NCBI GenBank assembly: GCA_025506515.1
Contig: CM046447.1
Location: forward strand, 91,173,498-91,237,497
From: Flaveria trinervia
Taxonomy: Eukaryota; Streptophyta; Magnoliopsida; Asterales; Asteraceae
Direction of reading: 5' to 3'
DNA: 64,000 nt
Below, piece by piece: positions 23,787 to 35,639 of the stretch. The position numbers and the translations under genes are program-made. The stretch's first letter is position 1; each line of letters starts with the position of its first letter. Below the pieces are notes generated by a model. It searched no databases and had not been told where the DNA came from. It saw only the letters and a list, made by a program, of their open reading frames with translations.

Positions 23787-24159
23787 CCCCATTCCCAGCC
23801 ATTCTTCCTCACTTTATCTTTTTCTTCTTCATTCTTCTTCACTTCACATTTTCTTCATCTTTGCACCAAAACCGCCCCGTTTTATCTCGTTTTCGTCTTC
23901 TAGACTTCATCTACAACCTAGTCTACTCCATCGTTGCAGGTAGACGACCTTGGTTGTCTCTTTCTTGCTCGTTTTACTGCTGTCCATTTCTAGGGTTTCG
24001 GGTGTTCGGGTCAACCGAACATAAGAGGTCGTGTGGGTGCGTGTGATGTCTTTTTGCGTGTACTTCTTGTTTGTGTGTGTTGTAATGTGTTTCTGAAAGT
24101 TCTTGTTGTGTAAAACTCATGCTCGGGGCAGCCGAAGGCTGCTCTGCACTTCAGCAGTC

Positions 24160-24660
24160 GCGAACCTACAGTTCAGGCGACTGGGTCTGTCATGCGACTG
24201 AGCCGTGCGACTGGGTGAGTCGTGCGACTGAGTCATTCGAGCGACTGAGTCGTGCGACTGGGGATGTCATGCGACTGAGTCATGCGATCGAATGAATGTG
24301 TGTGATTGAGTCAATGCGAATGAGTGATGTGTGCGATTGAGTCAATGCGGATGAATGAGGTGTGCGATTGAGTCATGCGACCGAATGGATGTATGCGATT
24401 GTGTGTGCGTCGCACGACTGAAGGCCAATCGTACGAATGAAGGTTCAGTCGTACGGATGTAGCTGATTCATCCGAATGAAGGTTGATTCGTGCGTATGGA
24501 GGTTAAGTCGTGCGATTGGGTGTTGTGTGGTACGACTGAATGCCAGTCGTGCGAATGAAGGTTCAATCGCGCGAATGAAGCTGGTTCGTACGATTGAAGG
24601 TTGATTCGTACAAATGGAGTGTTTAGTCGAGCGTCTGGTCCTGTTGTGTGACTGATGATG
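24160..24660 (+). repeat. GCGACTGAGTC-type minisatellite in the gypsy LTR
   Basis: Repeated short units of the forms GCGACTGAGTC, GCGATTGAGTC, GCGAATGAAGG and their variants, spaced 10-20 nt apart. The array changes from GCGACTG-rich on the left to GCGAATGAAGG-like on the right. Unit length is irregular, so it is not a clean satellite. Confidence 0.85.
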
Positions 24661-25830
24661 TTGTGTGTGTGAATTCCGTTCTTGAATGTCATGTGATGAT
24701 AAGGTAACATCAATAAAAGTGTCATTGCTTGACCACAAAGATTAAAGTCAATGCTATCAACATGCTCATACTATTTCAATTTAAATCAACCTAACATTTT
24801 ACAATTATCAACAACCCATTTGGGACTACAAATATTTAACAAGTACTTTCTCTTATAACAATGGGATCTTTACACAAATGTCATTGGCAATGACGAACCC
24901 TTCCGGTACTTGGATCTACATAAGATCTGATACGTGCGTCCGTTTGAGTGTGTGTTACCCACGACCGAACCGATACAACCCAACCGACTGAACATTACTA
25001 TATGCTTTATACATATCATTAATGCTTAACAATAACTGTCAATAGGTGTTTGACCATTCATTTCATACTACATTTGGGAAACTTTCATCATTCATACTTA
25101 CCGCTTAACAAGTGAGTTTCGTGGCCCTTTTTATGCTTATACTACCTTTCAAACATTTACAAACATGGGGAAAAAGTATGCTCACCGTTTTTTATGCTGT
25201 ACAACATATATACAATTTACATACTTTGAATCAACGTGCTACTGTTTTGTGAGTACTTATCTTATACGTGCTTGAGTTTGCTGTGTGGTTCTTTCTTACA
25301 ACCATTTAATTCCAGTGTGGAACCGACGGATAGGTATTGGTAGTACTACGTGGGTTGACACCCCACCCTCGTTGTTGTTATACTAGTTAGTACCAACAGT
25401 CGCCAGGAACGGGCCTTGGGTGAATATATTCCGACAAGATTCTTTGTGTATGTTGTTAGGTTTGGTTGTAAAGCTCAGGTCATGTGTTTTTGCTTACTTA
25501 TAACTGTATTCACGGCATTCTGCGACAACATTTATACAGCATCAATTACTTATTTACAATTTAAACCTGTGAGCTCACCAATAATTTTGTTGACCATTTT
25601 GAGCATATCTTTTTAGGTGATCATGCTAGCTGAAGATCTAGGTGTGCTGCCTTAGTGGAGACCCTAGGATGCATTTATGGCTAAACTTTGTGTTTGAAAA
25701 CATTTGTTGTAGCATGTTTTAAACACATTACTCTTTGATACTTGTTCACGGGTTGTGGGAAAATACATTACAATGTTGAGATTCGTATTTGTGTGATCAA
25801 TTGCTTGTGTATGCTTATAGCTATGTTGTT

Positions 25831-25930
25831 NNNNNNNNNNNNNNNNNNNNNNNNNNNNNNNNNNNNNNNNNNNNNNNNNNNNNNNNNNNNNNNNNNNNNN
25901 NNNNNNNNNNNNNNNNNNNNNNNNNNNNNN
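25831..25930. other. Assembly gap of exactly 100 N
   Basis: A fixed-size gap, the usual placeholder for a scaffold join of unknown distance. The left contig ends inside the gypsy LTR region. The right contig starts inside a copia reverse transcriptase on the opposite strand. Reading frames that seem to cross it have no meaning. Confidence 0.99.
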
Positions 25931-26320
25931 AGACTTCCCTATTTATATCCCTATATAAAAGGCACACTTGACATCAAGCTAGTAAACAGTGAAGTCCTTG
26001 GATGCAGCATAAACAAGGAAGATCCTAACTGCCTCAAGTCTTGCAATAGGTGCAAAGACATCAGAATAATGATTCCTTCCTCTTGGGTGTATCCTTGAAC
26101 TACAAGTATTGCTTTGTTTTTGATGATCAAGCCTCTATCATCTCTCTTGTTTCTGAAAACCCATTTAGTGCCTATAGGTACTTGACCAGATGTTAGCGGA
26201 CATAGGTTCCATACCTTCTATCTCTTGAATTGAAGCAGCTCCTCTTGCATCGATTCAAGCCAGCTACTATCCTTCAAGGCATCTTCCACCTTCTTGGGTT
26301 CCATCTGGGATAAAAAGCAT
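25931..26320 (-). pseudogene. Copia element 1: N-terminal part of reverse transcriptase, cut by the gap
   Basis: The minus strand reads a VARLEAVRIL-type block and then LVYAASKDFTVY and LDVKCAF, the start of the RVT_2 domain. In-frame stops are present near the gap. The YVDD active site and RNase H would lie beyond the gap and are not present. Homologous sequence occurs in copia element 2 at about 37700-37960. Confidence 0.75.
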
Positions 26321-26878
26321 GATTACAAGCAGACATTCCCATGATGAGTCTGCCCTCTTGTTCTCACACCTTCAGAGACATCCCTTATGATGTTCTCAGT
26401 TGGATGAGTGTTATGAATCCTAAGATGAGGAATCACTTCCAGCTGCAGAGATAGATCCAGATTAGACATGTTCTGCTCAGGAGCTGGTACACTTTGTCCA
26501 GCTGTTGTTTCAAAGTCATTCAATGAGGACTGATTGAATGAATGAAAAACATCATCAATGGTTGGCTGTGAGTTAGTATTAATAGTTGCATGTTCCTTCA
26601 AAATACTACTTTCTTCTGCCTGGTGTTGTGGTGGATCACCTGATGAGTTTTGAGGCTCAGCAAGTGATTCACTTGTTGAAGCTTCACTATTCCTTGATAT
26701 GGTTAAGCTGTCAGATCTGTGAATGGTGGAAACTTCATTTATTGCAGCTCTCGGAGAATTTGGAAGAGGTCTGGGTAGCTCAAACAGTTGATCATCAACA
26801 GCAGTATCAACATATTTTGAGCACCTGTTCCAGCTGAAACATTCTCACAAGATGGTTTAGAATAGTTTGGAAAAAATT
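26321..26878 (-). pseudogene. Copia element 1: linker between integrase and reverse transcriptase
   Basis: Ser/Thr/Asn-rich low-complexity polypeptide (DDVFHSFNQSSLNDFETTAG, LDLSLQLEVIPHLRIHNTHP), matched by a similar segment in element 2 at 37967-38563. It links the integrase C-terminus to the polymerase in copia polyproteins. The frame is broken in places. Confidence 0.7.
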
Positions 26879-27964
26879 CTAAATAAAGATATGATCAGGG
26901 TCATTCCTCCTAACACAAGGAGTGTGCTCATTAACAACTATATTGGATGACTCCTCAAATTGTTGATTCTTAATGTTGTATACTTTATAAACTTCGAAGC
27001 TAGAAAAGTATCCAACAAAGATAGCATCATCCGACTTTTCAACAACTTTTGCTAAATTGTCTTTTGTGTTAAGTATGGTACACCTGCTGCCAAAGGACCT
27101 TAGAAAGCCAATGAACGGTGGCCTCTTGTTCCATAGCTCATAAGGGTTTTTTCCATGTGGCTTAACTACAAGAACTCTATTCTGCACATAGCATGCAGTG
27201 CTAACTGCCTCTGCCCAGAATGTAAGAGGTAGTTTTGAATCAGCTAACATAGTTCAAGCAGCCTCAATAAGTGTCATGTTTCTCCTCTTAGCAACACGTT
27301 TTGTTGAGGAGTTCTGGAGCACTGTATTGTCTGGCAATCCCTTTTGAGTTACAGGATGAGTCAAGAACAAGTTCTTAATCTCCCTTGATTACTTCTAATA
27401 ATTTTAACCTTGTGATCAATTTGATTTTCTATTTTAAGAATAAAAGATTTTAATGTTTCAGCAGTTTCATCTTTAGTTCTTAAAAAGAATACCCATGTGA
27501 ATCTTGTAAAATCATCAACTATCACAAGGCAGTATGATTTCCTTCCAATGCTCATTATACTTGTGAGACCAAAAAGATCCATGTGCAATAAGTGTAATGG
27601 AGTAGTGATAGAGTTAACACATTTGGATTTATGAGAGGTCTTGTGTTGCTTCCCTTTCAGGCATGCAACATAGTTATCTTTGTAAACTCCTTTTTAGGCA
27701 ACCATGTACCAAGTTATATTTAGCCAATTTATTCATTGTCTTAAAATTTACATGACACATACGTTTATGCCACAGTGTTGACTCATCACTATCAGCTTTG
27801 GAAAGAAAGCATGATACTTCACCCATTAGGGAAGTATTGTTCATATCCAGCTTGTACATATCCAGCTTGTACATATCCCCTTTCCTGGGATCTAAGAAGC
27901 ACCAATTCTGGAGAATGGTCATCCCTGGTTTGAGGATAATGCACTCATGTTCTGTGAAAAGCAT
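26879..27964 (-). pseudogene. Copia element 1: GAG-pre-integrase and integrase
   Basis: The pre-integrase zinc motif is visible as LWHKRMCHVNFKTMNKL, but the CX2C half that should follow is out of frame. The integrase core starts MHMDLFGLTSIMSIGRKSYC and includes VIVDDFTRFTWVFFLRTKDE. The second catalytic Asp, expected in a RSDQGTEF-type block, is replaced by SNQG. The C-terminal part includes LPLTFWAEAVSTACYVQNR and NPYELWNKRPP. Several frame changes separate these blocks, so it is non-functional. Confidence 0.85.
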
Positions 27965-28286
27965 CTGGTGCTTTTGATCACAGAATAAGAAACACTTAAC
28001 AGATTGTGTTCAAGCTACTTGACAAAGTTAACTTTGTCAACTTTTAACTTACCATTGGATATACTCCCTCTGCCAGAAATATATCCTCCGGCCTCACCTC
28101 CAATTGGATAGGACCTCCATCATAGTGTTGAAACTATAGAAGGAGAGATATGTTCCCTGTCATGTGCTTGGAGCATCCACTGTCCACAATCCAGACATTG
28201 TTGTTCTTATCTATGGATGTCCCTACACATAAGATGAGATTGTTAGTTTTGATTGGAAACCCAAGCCTTGTTGGTCTTGGGTTCTT
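27965..28286 (-). pseudogene. Copia element 1: aspartic protease
   Basis: The minus strand near 28160-28215 reads NVWIVDSGCSKHMTG, the copia protease signature with the DSG active site. In family members this enzyme cleaves the Gag-Pol polyprotein. The flanking frame is interrupted. Confidence 0.8.
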
Positions 28287-30868
28287 CTAAGGATAATGAC
28301 ATAATTGAACCAAAAGATATGCATGGGGGTTCAATAATGTCTTTGAAGAAGAGGTTTGGGCTGTAGCATCTTCCTTGATCTTCCAGTCCATCCTTTGGTC
28401 AATCTTGGAGGATGAGCCTATAGAGGCTTTTGTAGCATGGCCTTTTTCCGAAGCTTCTTTCTTTTCGGAAGAAGTCTTCACCACCTTTTTTTCCAAAGCA
28501 GTCTTCTTCTGGGACGGTTTCAAGGGAATCTTCTTGTTCTTCCAAACTTTAGTAGCATTTGCTTCCGAGGCCATTTTCCCTTCGGAAGAAACAGTTTCTT
28601 CCGAAAGCAACCTTGCTTCGGAAACCAGCTTTCCCTTCTTCATCACTTGAACCGTTTGAAAAGGTCCGAATGTGAAACCTTCCCTGACTTCTTTCCTAGC
28701 ATTATTTGCATAATGTGTGCTTGCAAGATTGTAGTAACAATCTTTTGCCATATGGTTGTGTAGACCACACATTATGCATGCAATGTTAGTCTTTTGGGAC
28801 TGTGAAGGTTGTTGTTTCTTGGGCTTCTTCTCTTCATCAGCAACCTTTCCCTTTAACTTCTAATCCTTTGGCAGGACAGGAAAGCTGGTATTACACTCCT
28901 TTCCTGAATCAAAAGTACCTAACACTTGGAATCCAGTTGAGATAAAGACACCTTTCTGTTTTGGGTCAATCTTCAGCTTAGACTCAGCCACTTTCTTAGT
29001 AGTCTTTCTAGCAGCTTTAGCTCTGTTTCTTCTGGCCTTAGTGGTTAGGATTTGATCTTATATGAGGATATGGGTACTTCTACATGTTCCTTCCTGTGGT
29101 GGCCACTATTATTGCTTCATCCTTCAACTCTAATGAGGAAGGGTCAGCAGTTGGAACCTCTTGCTCCTCAGTACCACATTTGGTTGTCTAATAGACTCAT
29201 AAGAGTATGGTGGAGCATTTCATTGGTTCCCAACCCTCCTTTGTTCTGATAATAGAGTTTGGAGTGGGAGGATGATGCAAGAATAGCTTGGAAGTTCTGC
29301 TCAGAAATAGCATGCTTCCTGGCCTAAGCCTCAGCAGTGACAAGCTGGGGTTGAGCCTCAGACAATTTGGATATCAGATCCTTGATTTGAGTCTTGTAGT
29401 TGGTGTGTTCATGTTTTAAAAGAGACACAGTTTTCTCTAACTCCTCAATTTTCTTTTGATAGTCAGATTTAGCTCTCTTAAAAGCAAATTTTAAAATATA
29501 TAAAGACTCAATATCAGATCTGATTTCCATATTGTAATCCTGATAAAGTTTAATTTTAGCTATACAGGCTAGAGAACAGAAATGTTCATATGCTGAGTAT
29601 CATTTGTTCCTGCCATGAGAGCTTGAGCAGGAGTCACATCTTGTACCATGAAGCTCCAGTCAACTTCTTGAGCCATTGCAGCTATTTCAGTTGACTTTCC
29701 GGTGGGCTTTGAGGTTGAGGGATGTGTGGAGGCCTGTGAGGTTCCCGGATTGGTCTTGGGAGCTTTGCATTCCCTTGCAAAGTGACCGAGTTAGTTACAG
29801 TTGTAACACTTTGCTTTGGTCTTGTCAAACCCAAACTTGTTGGTAGTTGGGTTTTGAGGGAATTCCCTTCCAGTTCTCTTAAAGAACTTCTTCGCTCTAT
29901 AACTTAAAAAAGCCATCTGTTGGACAATGTCCACATACTCCACATCATCTGGATTGAAACACTCGAGATCATCAAAACAGTATTGAAAATCACCGGAGTG
30001 TCCACTTCCTGAGACAAAGGCACAACTTTCCTAGAAGGAATTGTGTTGAGCCTGTTGAGACCTTGGAGTCTCAGGAAAGTGATGTAAGGTCCAAAAGAGC
30101 AGGATGGTTGTGGGTAAGTCAGGTAGTGCTGAGGTTGAGGGGTTGCTGAGCCTTCTGCAACCATTAAAGTGTTGCTAGCAGGAAGACTCAGAGGACGGCT
30201 TGCTTGGTGGCCTTTCTTACTTTCCATCTCTAAACGATATGCATCAAGGATGCCGTAAAGTTCAATCATAGTGAGAGTGTTCAGATTCTCTGTCCTCTTG
30301 ATAGAGACACAGTAAAATGTCCACTCATTTGGAAGAGCACTCATGAACTTTCTCGTGAGGTCTCTGAGTTCAGGAGTGATCTTCACAGACTGAAAAGAGG
30401 AGATAAGATCCATATACCTAAATACTGCTGGCTGAGGGTCTCTCCAGTAATATAGGTGAAGTTCTTGAAAAGCTACTTTAGTGAGTCCTTCTTTGAGTCG
30501 TTGGATCTTGAGTACATCTGAGCAAGAGCATCAAATAATTCCTTTGCAAACTTACAATGCTCAAACCCCACCATGATAGAGTTCGGTATTGCAGACATGA
30601 GAATTGTCATAGCATTGTTGTCAATATCTATCTTCTTTCAGTCTTCGTCAGAATAGTCTTCAACAGCCTTTTCAATCATGGCACCGTTTCCACCAGGTGA
30701 TGCCACCTTTGGCTTATACGGGTCGTTGACAATGGAGTTCCACGTCTTGTTGTCTTGGTATCTGATTAAGCCTTCCATTCTTTTGCTCCAAGACCTGAAA
30801 TTTTCAGGAGTAATGATAGGAGCCTTTGTCATGGTTCCCATCTCTACTTCGAACTTGTTAAGGGCCAT
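28287..30868 (-). pseudogene. Copia element 1: gag with two zinc knuckles, frame broken
   Basis: Starts at ATG 30868 with MALNKFEVEMGTMTKAPIIT. The UBN2-type capsid region continues to about 30190 over several frames (DLTRKFMSALPNEWTFYCVS). A first CCHC knuckle near 29780 reads CYNCN-stop-LGHFAREC, with a TAA inside it. A charged, probably coiled-coil stretch follows at 29324-29530 (KRAKSDYQKKIEELEKTVSL). A second CCHC (CIMCGLHNHMAKDC) lies near 28760. After it comes an SE/K-rich tail (SEETVSSEGKMASEAN) whose Ser-Glu codons are written by repeated TTCGGAAG-like DNA. Two knuckles around a coiled coil suggest a SIRE-like lineage; that placement is inference. Confidence 0.8.
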
Positions 30869-30947
30869 TTTGAGTGAGTGAGTTGTAAGGAGGAGTGAAA
30901 AACAGGTTGATTTGGATGGTTAGATCATGCAATCAAGAGCCTGAGAA

Positions 30948-30959
30948 GCTCTGATACCA
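30948..30959 (-). other. Copia element 1 primer binding site (initiator Met tRNA)
   Basis: The minus strand reads TGGTATCAGAGC, the complement of the 3' end of plant initiator tRNA-Met, two bases after the end of the 5' LTR. This fixes the element's orientation and its LTR edge. Confidence 0.9.
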
Positions 30960-30961
30960 AT

Positions 30962-31857
30962 TGCAGGATCGGTTAAGGGTCACTTAACACTTAGTTTTTC
31001 TCTCAAACTCACCTTTAACAACACTCGGATGCAAGTAGAGTCAATAAGAGTTGATTACATATAGTAAGTAATACAAAATACAGAAAGTAATTTTCAAGGT
31101 ACTCGCATATATTGCTTCTCAACTCAAATATTACAAGACTCTTACAAGCTTATCTTTTCGAGTCACAATAAGAAACTATATATAATACTATCTACAACCG
31201 GATATACTTTGATACCAGTTGGGATCCTATAACTAAAGCCTATACTACAAGACTATAGTTTAAGGTATCTCGGATAAAGTCTCATCTGAGATTTGATAGT
31301 CAGGACATGTCCCTGACTTAACTTTTGTCACCAACTAAAGTTTGTAACATGTACTATCATAAAAAGGTAAACAGTGGAATAAAGTAAGGTCAACTACATG
31401 GCTCTTTGAGAAAACGTCATGCAGGATCAGCGGTCTGCAGCGGAGTGTCAGAGACCATACTTATGTCCACTGGTTCATTGTAGTGTCTTTCGAAGGTTAA
31501 ATGGCTTCGAAAGAACAAGTACTTCCAAAGCCACTTATACTTTGGAAGAGGCTACTTCTTCTAAGATTTGGGACTTCTTCTTTCCTTCATACTTTGGAAG
31601 TATCTTCTGATTGCTCTCCTAAGACTTAACCTTCGGAAGCATGCTCTTGACTTCGGAAGTAGTGTTCTGTCTTCGGAAGCATGCTCTTGACTTCGGAAGT
31701 AGTGTTCTGTCTTCGGAAGCTAATCTTTCACTTTATCTTCGGAAGAACTCTACAACTTCGGAAGTTCCATGCTAAGCCTCGGAAGCCTTTGCATGTAGCA
31801 CCAAAATTATCTAAGTGATTTGGTTTTGGTTGCACCAGCCTTCTTCTTGATCTAACA
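30962..31857 (-). repeat. Copia element 1 5' LTR, about 896 bp
   Basis: On the minus strand it runs from TGTTAGATCAAG (31857 downward) to ...CCTGCA at 30962, next to the primer binding site. The last 440 bp on its right side are matched by 40190-40632. It contains many TTCGGAAG-type motifs (31480-31780) and an exact 40-bp tandem duplication at 31631-31710. The TG...CA ends fit a copia LTR. Confidence 0.8.
31631..31710. repeat. Exact tandem duplication of 40 bp inside the copia LTR
   Basis: Units 31631-31670 and 31671-31710 are identical. Each contains two TTCGGAAG motifs separated by ATGCTCTTGA. Duplication of motif-bearing segments in U3 is a common way for LTR enhancers to change; whether this one acts as an enhancer is not known. 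Confidence 0.95.
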
Positions 31858-32039
31858 GACTTCATCTTTGGCTTCGAAAGATATTGGTCTTGGCTTTGGA
31901 AGATTTCACACTTAGAAAATTTCAGTTGCATGTGTAAAACTTCCAAAGCATTCTTCTTCAGTACTTATGCAGCATGCATGCAGAAAGTCTTTGGTTGCTT
32001 TAGCCTGTATGCATATTCTCTACAAACATGTTTCACCCC
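31858..32039. other. Flank of copia element 1, possible LTR remnant
   Basis: No gene. The sequence still has several TTCGAAAG/CTTTGGAAG/CTTCCAAAG-type words, like the adjacent LTR, so it may be an older remnant of a related LTR into which element 1 inserted. It is not present next to element 2. Confidence 0.4.
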
Positions 32040-32663
32040 AAAGTATGAAAAATATGAAAAAGGGTATAGAAACACTCACATGCTCAATAAATGAATAATT
32101 GACGATTAAAATAGAATAATAAACATCGTTTCAACGTAGTCCTTCACAACACACCTAAAATGTATATGTATAATATTTTTAAGAACAATTTTAATGGTTA
32201 AACGGGAACTAGAGTTTCAATTTGGTATTTGGGGTTTTGTCAAACAATTATATTTAACAAATGGGATCGACTGTATTTTCTTGAGATGAATGAAAAGAAT
32301 ATATTCATATTTTATGTAAAGATATGAAGGAGAAAATGTTTATAATAATTTGCAGAATTTAGATATAAAGTTGAAATAAAGTTTTATAACCAAATGAAAT
32401 TAACACCTTTTAAACAATAATTTAAAAGCAATGTTTGAACCAAATAATAGTTTACTATTTCAAAATTCACAAAATAACCAAGAATAACCTTTGTTAAAAT
32501 ATTTTAAAAAATATTTAGTTGTTTAAACCTTTAATAAAATATACAGAAAATGATTTGGTGCTTTTAAAAACATTTAGAGTTTACAAAATCCATTTTTATA
32601 TTTTTTTAGAAATATTTTAGAATTTTTATTTAAGGCTAAAAGCCTTTAAAAAATACATGGGGT

Positions 32664-32725
32664 TCCCGTGTTCAAACCCAGGACCTCATGTATAGAAGCA
32701 TAATGACTTAACCAGTGAACCAAGG
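32664..32725 (-). other. tRNA-like polymerase III box pair inside the putative LTR
   Basis: The minus strand has an A-box-like CTTGGTTCACTGGTTAAGTC followed about 30 nt later by a B-box-like GGTTTGAAC. The spacing is tRNA-like, but no cloverleaf or anticodon arm can be drawn. It is more likely a SINE or LTR fossil than a tRNA gene. Confidence 0.4.
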
Positions 32726-33599
32726 CCGTGGCCTTGGTATCACTTGGTTTTAATTCCTTAAAAACCATATAAACAAAACCCCAAATTCCTTAGAACCCTA
32801 GAACCGATTAGCACCAATTGATCATCAATCCGTTGTCGATAATCGAATTAACCATGGGGCTTTTAATCCCCATGTTTAAACGAGTGTATTCATGTGTTTA
32901 ATTACCCGATATAGAGACGGATTGATGAAGAAAAAACGAAGAATAAACCGCGAACAAGTCGTGAATGGTTCGGGTAGCAAATGATGTTGATACACTAATT
33001 CATTTTGCAGAAAGCTTCTGGTAACCTCGATAATAAAAAAACCCTCTATAATTGTAGATTAGAAAGCTTGGAATAGGGACTTCGAATGGGTTTCAGGTCA
33101 CGACGAAAGATGACGATGGAATTTGATGATTGGATTTGTTTCAGGTGCAATTAAGTGTTGGGTTTGATAGAGATGGTTAGACGTTCGATCTTGTTGAATT
33201 AATTGAGTTGTTACTGATGCTTAAGGCTCGAATGGCTACTGAATTGAAGATGGTTCGGTTATGCTTTCGATTAGACTAGTAACCGAAGATTAAAGGTGAT
33301 TAACTGATGCATTCAAGTTCGAAGTAGGTCAATGAGACGATTTGAGACAGTTTGGATATTAAAAACGATTGAATTTCACGGTTTTGAGGTGGCCGGAGCT
33401 CGGCCAGAGTTTGGCCGGAGCTCCTACCGGAATCGCGGGGTAAGGGGGATTGGTTTGGGTTTTTCTAAAGAATTACACAATTAGTCCCTGCAGTTTGTTT
33501 GTTATCATTTTATGTAAGAAACTTCATTTAAAGTTTCTAAAATGGCAAACACCCCCCAACTTATCTACTTTAAATTTTAAACCTTTTTAAGTTTATTAA

Positions 33600-33690
33600 T
33601 TTTTATAATAGTTATTATTATTATAATTTATTATTATATTATTACTATTATTATTACTATTATTGTTATTATCATTATTATTGTAATTAA
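33600..33690. repeat. (ATT)n-rich microsatellite
   Basis: Imperfect ATT/ACT/ATC triplets over about 90 bp within the putative gypsy LTR. Confidence 0.9.
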
Positions 33691-33877
33691 TTTTTTTGGT
33701 TATAAACATTAGTATTATTCAATTTATTTGCTTCATTATTAACTTTCATACATTAAAGATTAATGACAACTAAGTAATAAGCATAATTAACCCATAAGTT
33801 TTATATTTGGTAACAATGACCCTTACAAGAATTTAACAAAGCTAACTTTTAATTAACCAAAATATATGATGTTACAG

Positions 33878-34680
33878 TGTTATGTCATCTATTTTTAAAC
33901 ATTAACTCTTTGCTCTGAAAGACCTATATCCTCTTTATTCACTTCATCATCACAAGCATCAACCACCACACACGATTCTTCAACAATTGAAGAAAACTAT
34001 GTGGTATTAATCTCCGTGACCTTATCCAACTTTAAAAGATGGTGATATTAATTCTTCTAGTTCTATTTTCAGCAGTAACATGTCACGCTTGACAATTAAG
34101 TAGTCAAATCGTTATTGATCTAAAAGATGATGTTGTGACAACAATATATCGATCTTGGGAAATATCAACTCCAATCCAGCAATAGTTTCCTCCTCCTCAG
34201 ATTGATACGTATTTTGAATTGCATAACATTCTGGATAACATTCTCTTGTGTAGGAAATTGACATTGATTCTGATCCTCGTACGTCACCTGAGAGTATTCT
34301 TCATGATAGTGGTTATATTTCTCCCGATGACTTGAGCTTGATGTCATCTCTGGTTTATAGTTGTTGCAATCCCAATCTTGCTTAGAGTGTAATTCACCTC
34401 TGACTGATAATAGCCTTCATAATTTGGAGAAGATGACTCCTAATTCGGATAATGATTGTACATCATCATAATAGACATCCAATAAATATAATTTTCTTAT
34501 CGCCTCTTCACACTTTTGCAAAAACTCAGGGCAATTATCTCGCATGTGAACTGGATTCCGCAACCGGTACATGAATAATAAACTTGATTCATGGTGAGGT
34601 TTAACTTTTTGAGAGTAACTTGCAAGACATAAAGATCTCAACTTTTGATGAAAGTGATAACAAAGGAACAATCTTTTAAG
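33878..34680 (-). pseudogene. Hydrophilic gag-like retroelement fragment
   Basis: Minus-strand frames read CPEFLQKCEEAIRKLYLL, then DWDCNNYKPEM and SSSSHREKYNHYHEEYSQV, and further on EESCVVVDACDDEVNKED. The composition (acidic, Tyr/His/Asn-rich) and the broken frame resemble the N-terminal part of plant gypsy gag proteins. No zinc knuckle or enzyme domain is present. I do not recognise a specific family. Confidence 0.4.
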
Positions 34681-35639
34681 ATTCGTTCATTCATAATGTT
34701 ACCAATTCACTTATATCACGTTGCCTAGTTTTCTTAATGAGTTCACGGTGCAAAAAAACCGAAAAACTAATAATCAAGCAAACAACTTTATTTATAAGCA
34801 AATTGTTTAAATCAATCAAAACATAATGTTGCATTCAATAGATCAATGTTTAATACAAAAACCTAATTAATCATACCAAGCGTCTCACTTTAAGAGATTG
34901 TACTTCCAAAGTAATCAAGAGAACCTAGCCACACATCATCTTTGTTCAATCTTCAATCTTGATTTGATGATGATCAATGATGATATGGATGATATTGAGG
35001 AGCCTGAAAACACCCAAAATCTCCTTAACATCGCCTAAATTTGGCTGGCAAAGTTTTTTTCTCGAAACCCTAATGATTAGGGTTATATAGGATTTAAAAT
35101 TTAAAATAATCCTCCAAATATCGCGTTAGAACATAACTTACGGCCTACCCTTAACCAGACGACCAAACCTTCTACTTTACGGGGTTCACAGACGGACTCA
35201 TCACATGGCCGTAAGTTACGGCCTCAGGCCAAAGCTTACGGCCTTCCTGCACTTTTTTCACCATATTTTCACATGTAAATTTTTACGAGCTATCCCGTTG
35301 ATAGGTCGTGGGCACCGTAACTCTTTCCTAGACCAAGTTATGCCCATTTTAAGTTACCATGGTCTTGAACCTTTGGGTTTTGCATTCCTTCACTTCTCGG
35401 GCTCCGATTTCCATCCCGCTTCATCTATACTCTTCATGTTTCACCAAGTTTAGTTCTGGTTTCTCATTTTGCATCTTTTCATCCAAAATAAGTTCCTTTA
35501 GCTCAAATCATCTATAATCCAAAACATAAACAACTTGAACTTGTTCCACCATAATCATGATGTAAAATCAAGCATTTAGATCAAATTAACACCAATTATT
35601 GACACGTGATCAAGAGGTTTTTCACCATCCCATGAACAA
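34681..35639. other. Unassigned spacer with reiterated TTACGGCC
   Basis: No gene that I can support. Around 35135-35250 the word TTACGGCC or its complement occurs several times, including a near-palindrome at 35207-35223 (GGCCGTAAGTTACGGCC). This could be part of a retroelement LTR or leader belonging to the gag-like fragment to the left. Confidence 0.45.

Larger units (their letters stand above)
23400..25830 (+). mobile_element. Gypsy 3' LTR (right end lost at the N gap)
   Basis: It starts TGTGACATCC right after the purine tract. A TATA-like TATAAAAA at 23779-23786 with a pyrimidine-rich leader after it fits the LTR promoter. A minisatellite fills 24160-24660. The CA end and a target duplication are not visible before the gap, so the exact length is unknown; all of 23400-25830 may be LTR. 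Confidence 0.65.
32040..33877 (-). mobile_element. Probable Ty3/gypsy LTR (solo or truncated)
   Basis: The right edge reads TGTAACATC on the minus strand, a typical gypsy LTR start. The body contains a GC-rich block with GGCCGGAGCTC repeats (33390-33430), a phrase like TTAGTCCCTGCAGTTT common in Asteraceae gypsy LTRs, and an ATT microsatellite (33600-33690). No coding sequence. The left edge could not be fixed, and no target duplication was found. Confidence 0.45.

Noticed and set aside
24160..24738. Possible CRISPR-like array or His/Thr-rich protein
   Set aside because: Units are irregular, without conserved spacer length, and lie inside a plant gypsy LTR; the open frames are shadows of the minisatellite.
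25742..26098. Open frame running through the N gap
   Set aside because: It is an artefact of translating undefined bases.
31480..31780. TTCGGAAG words read as heat-shock elements
   Set aside because: A heat-shock element needs two bases between TTC and GAA; here there is only one, so the match is not canonical.
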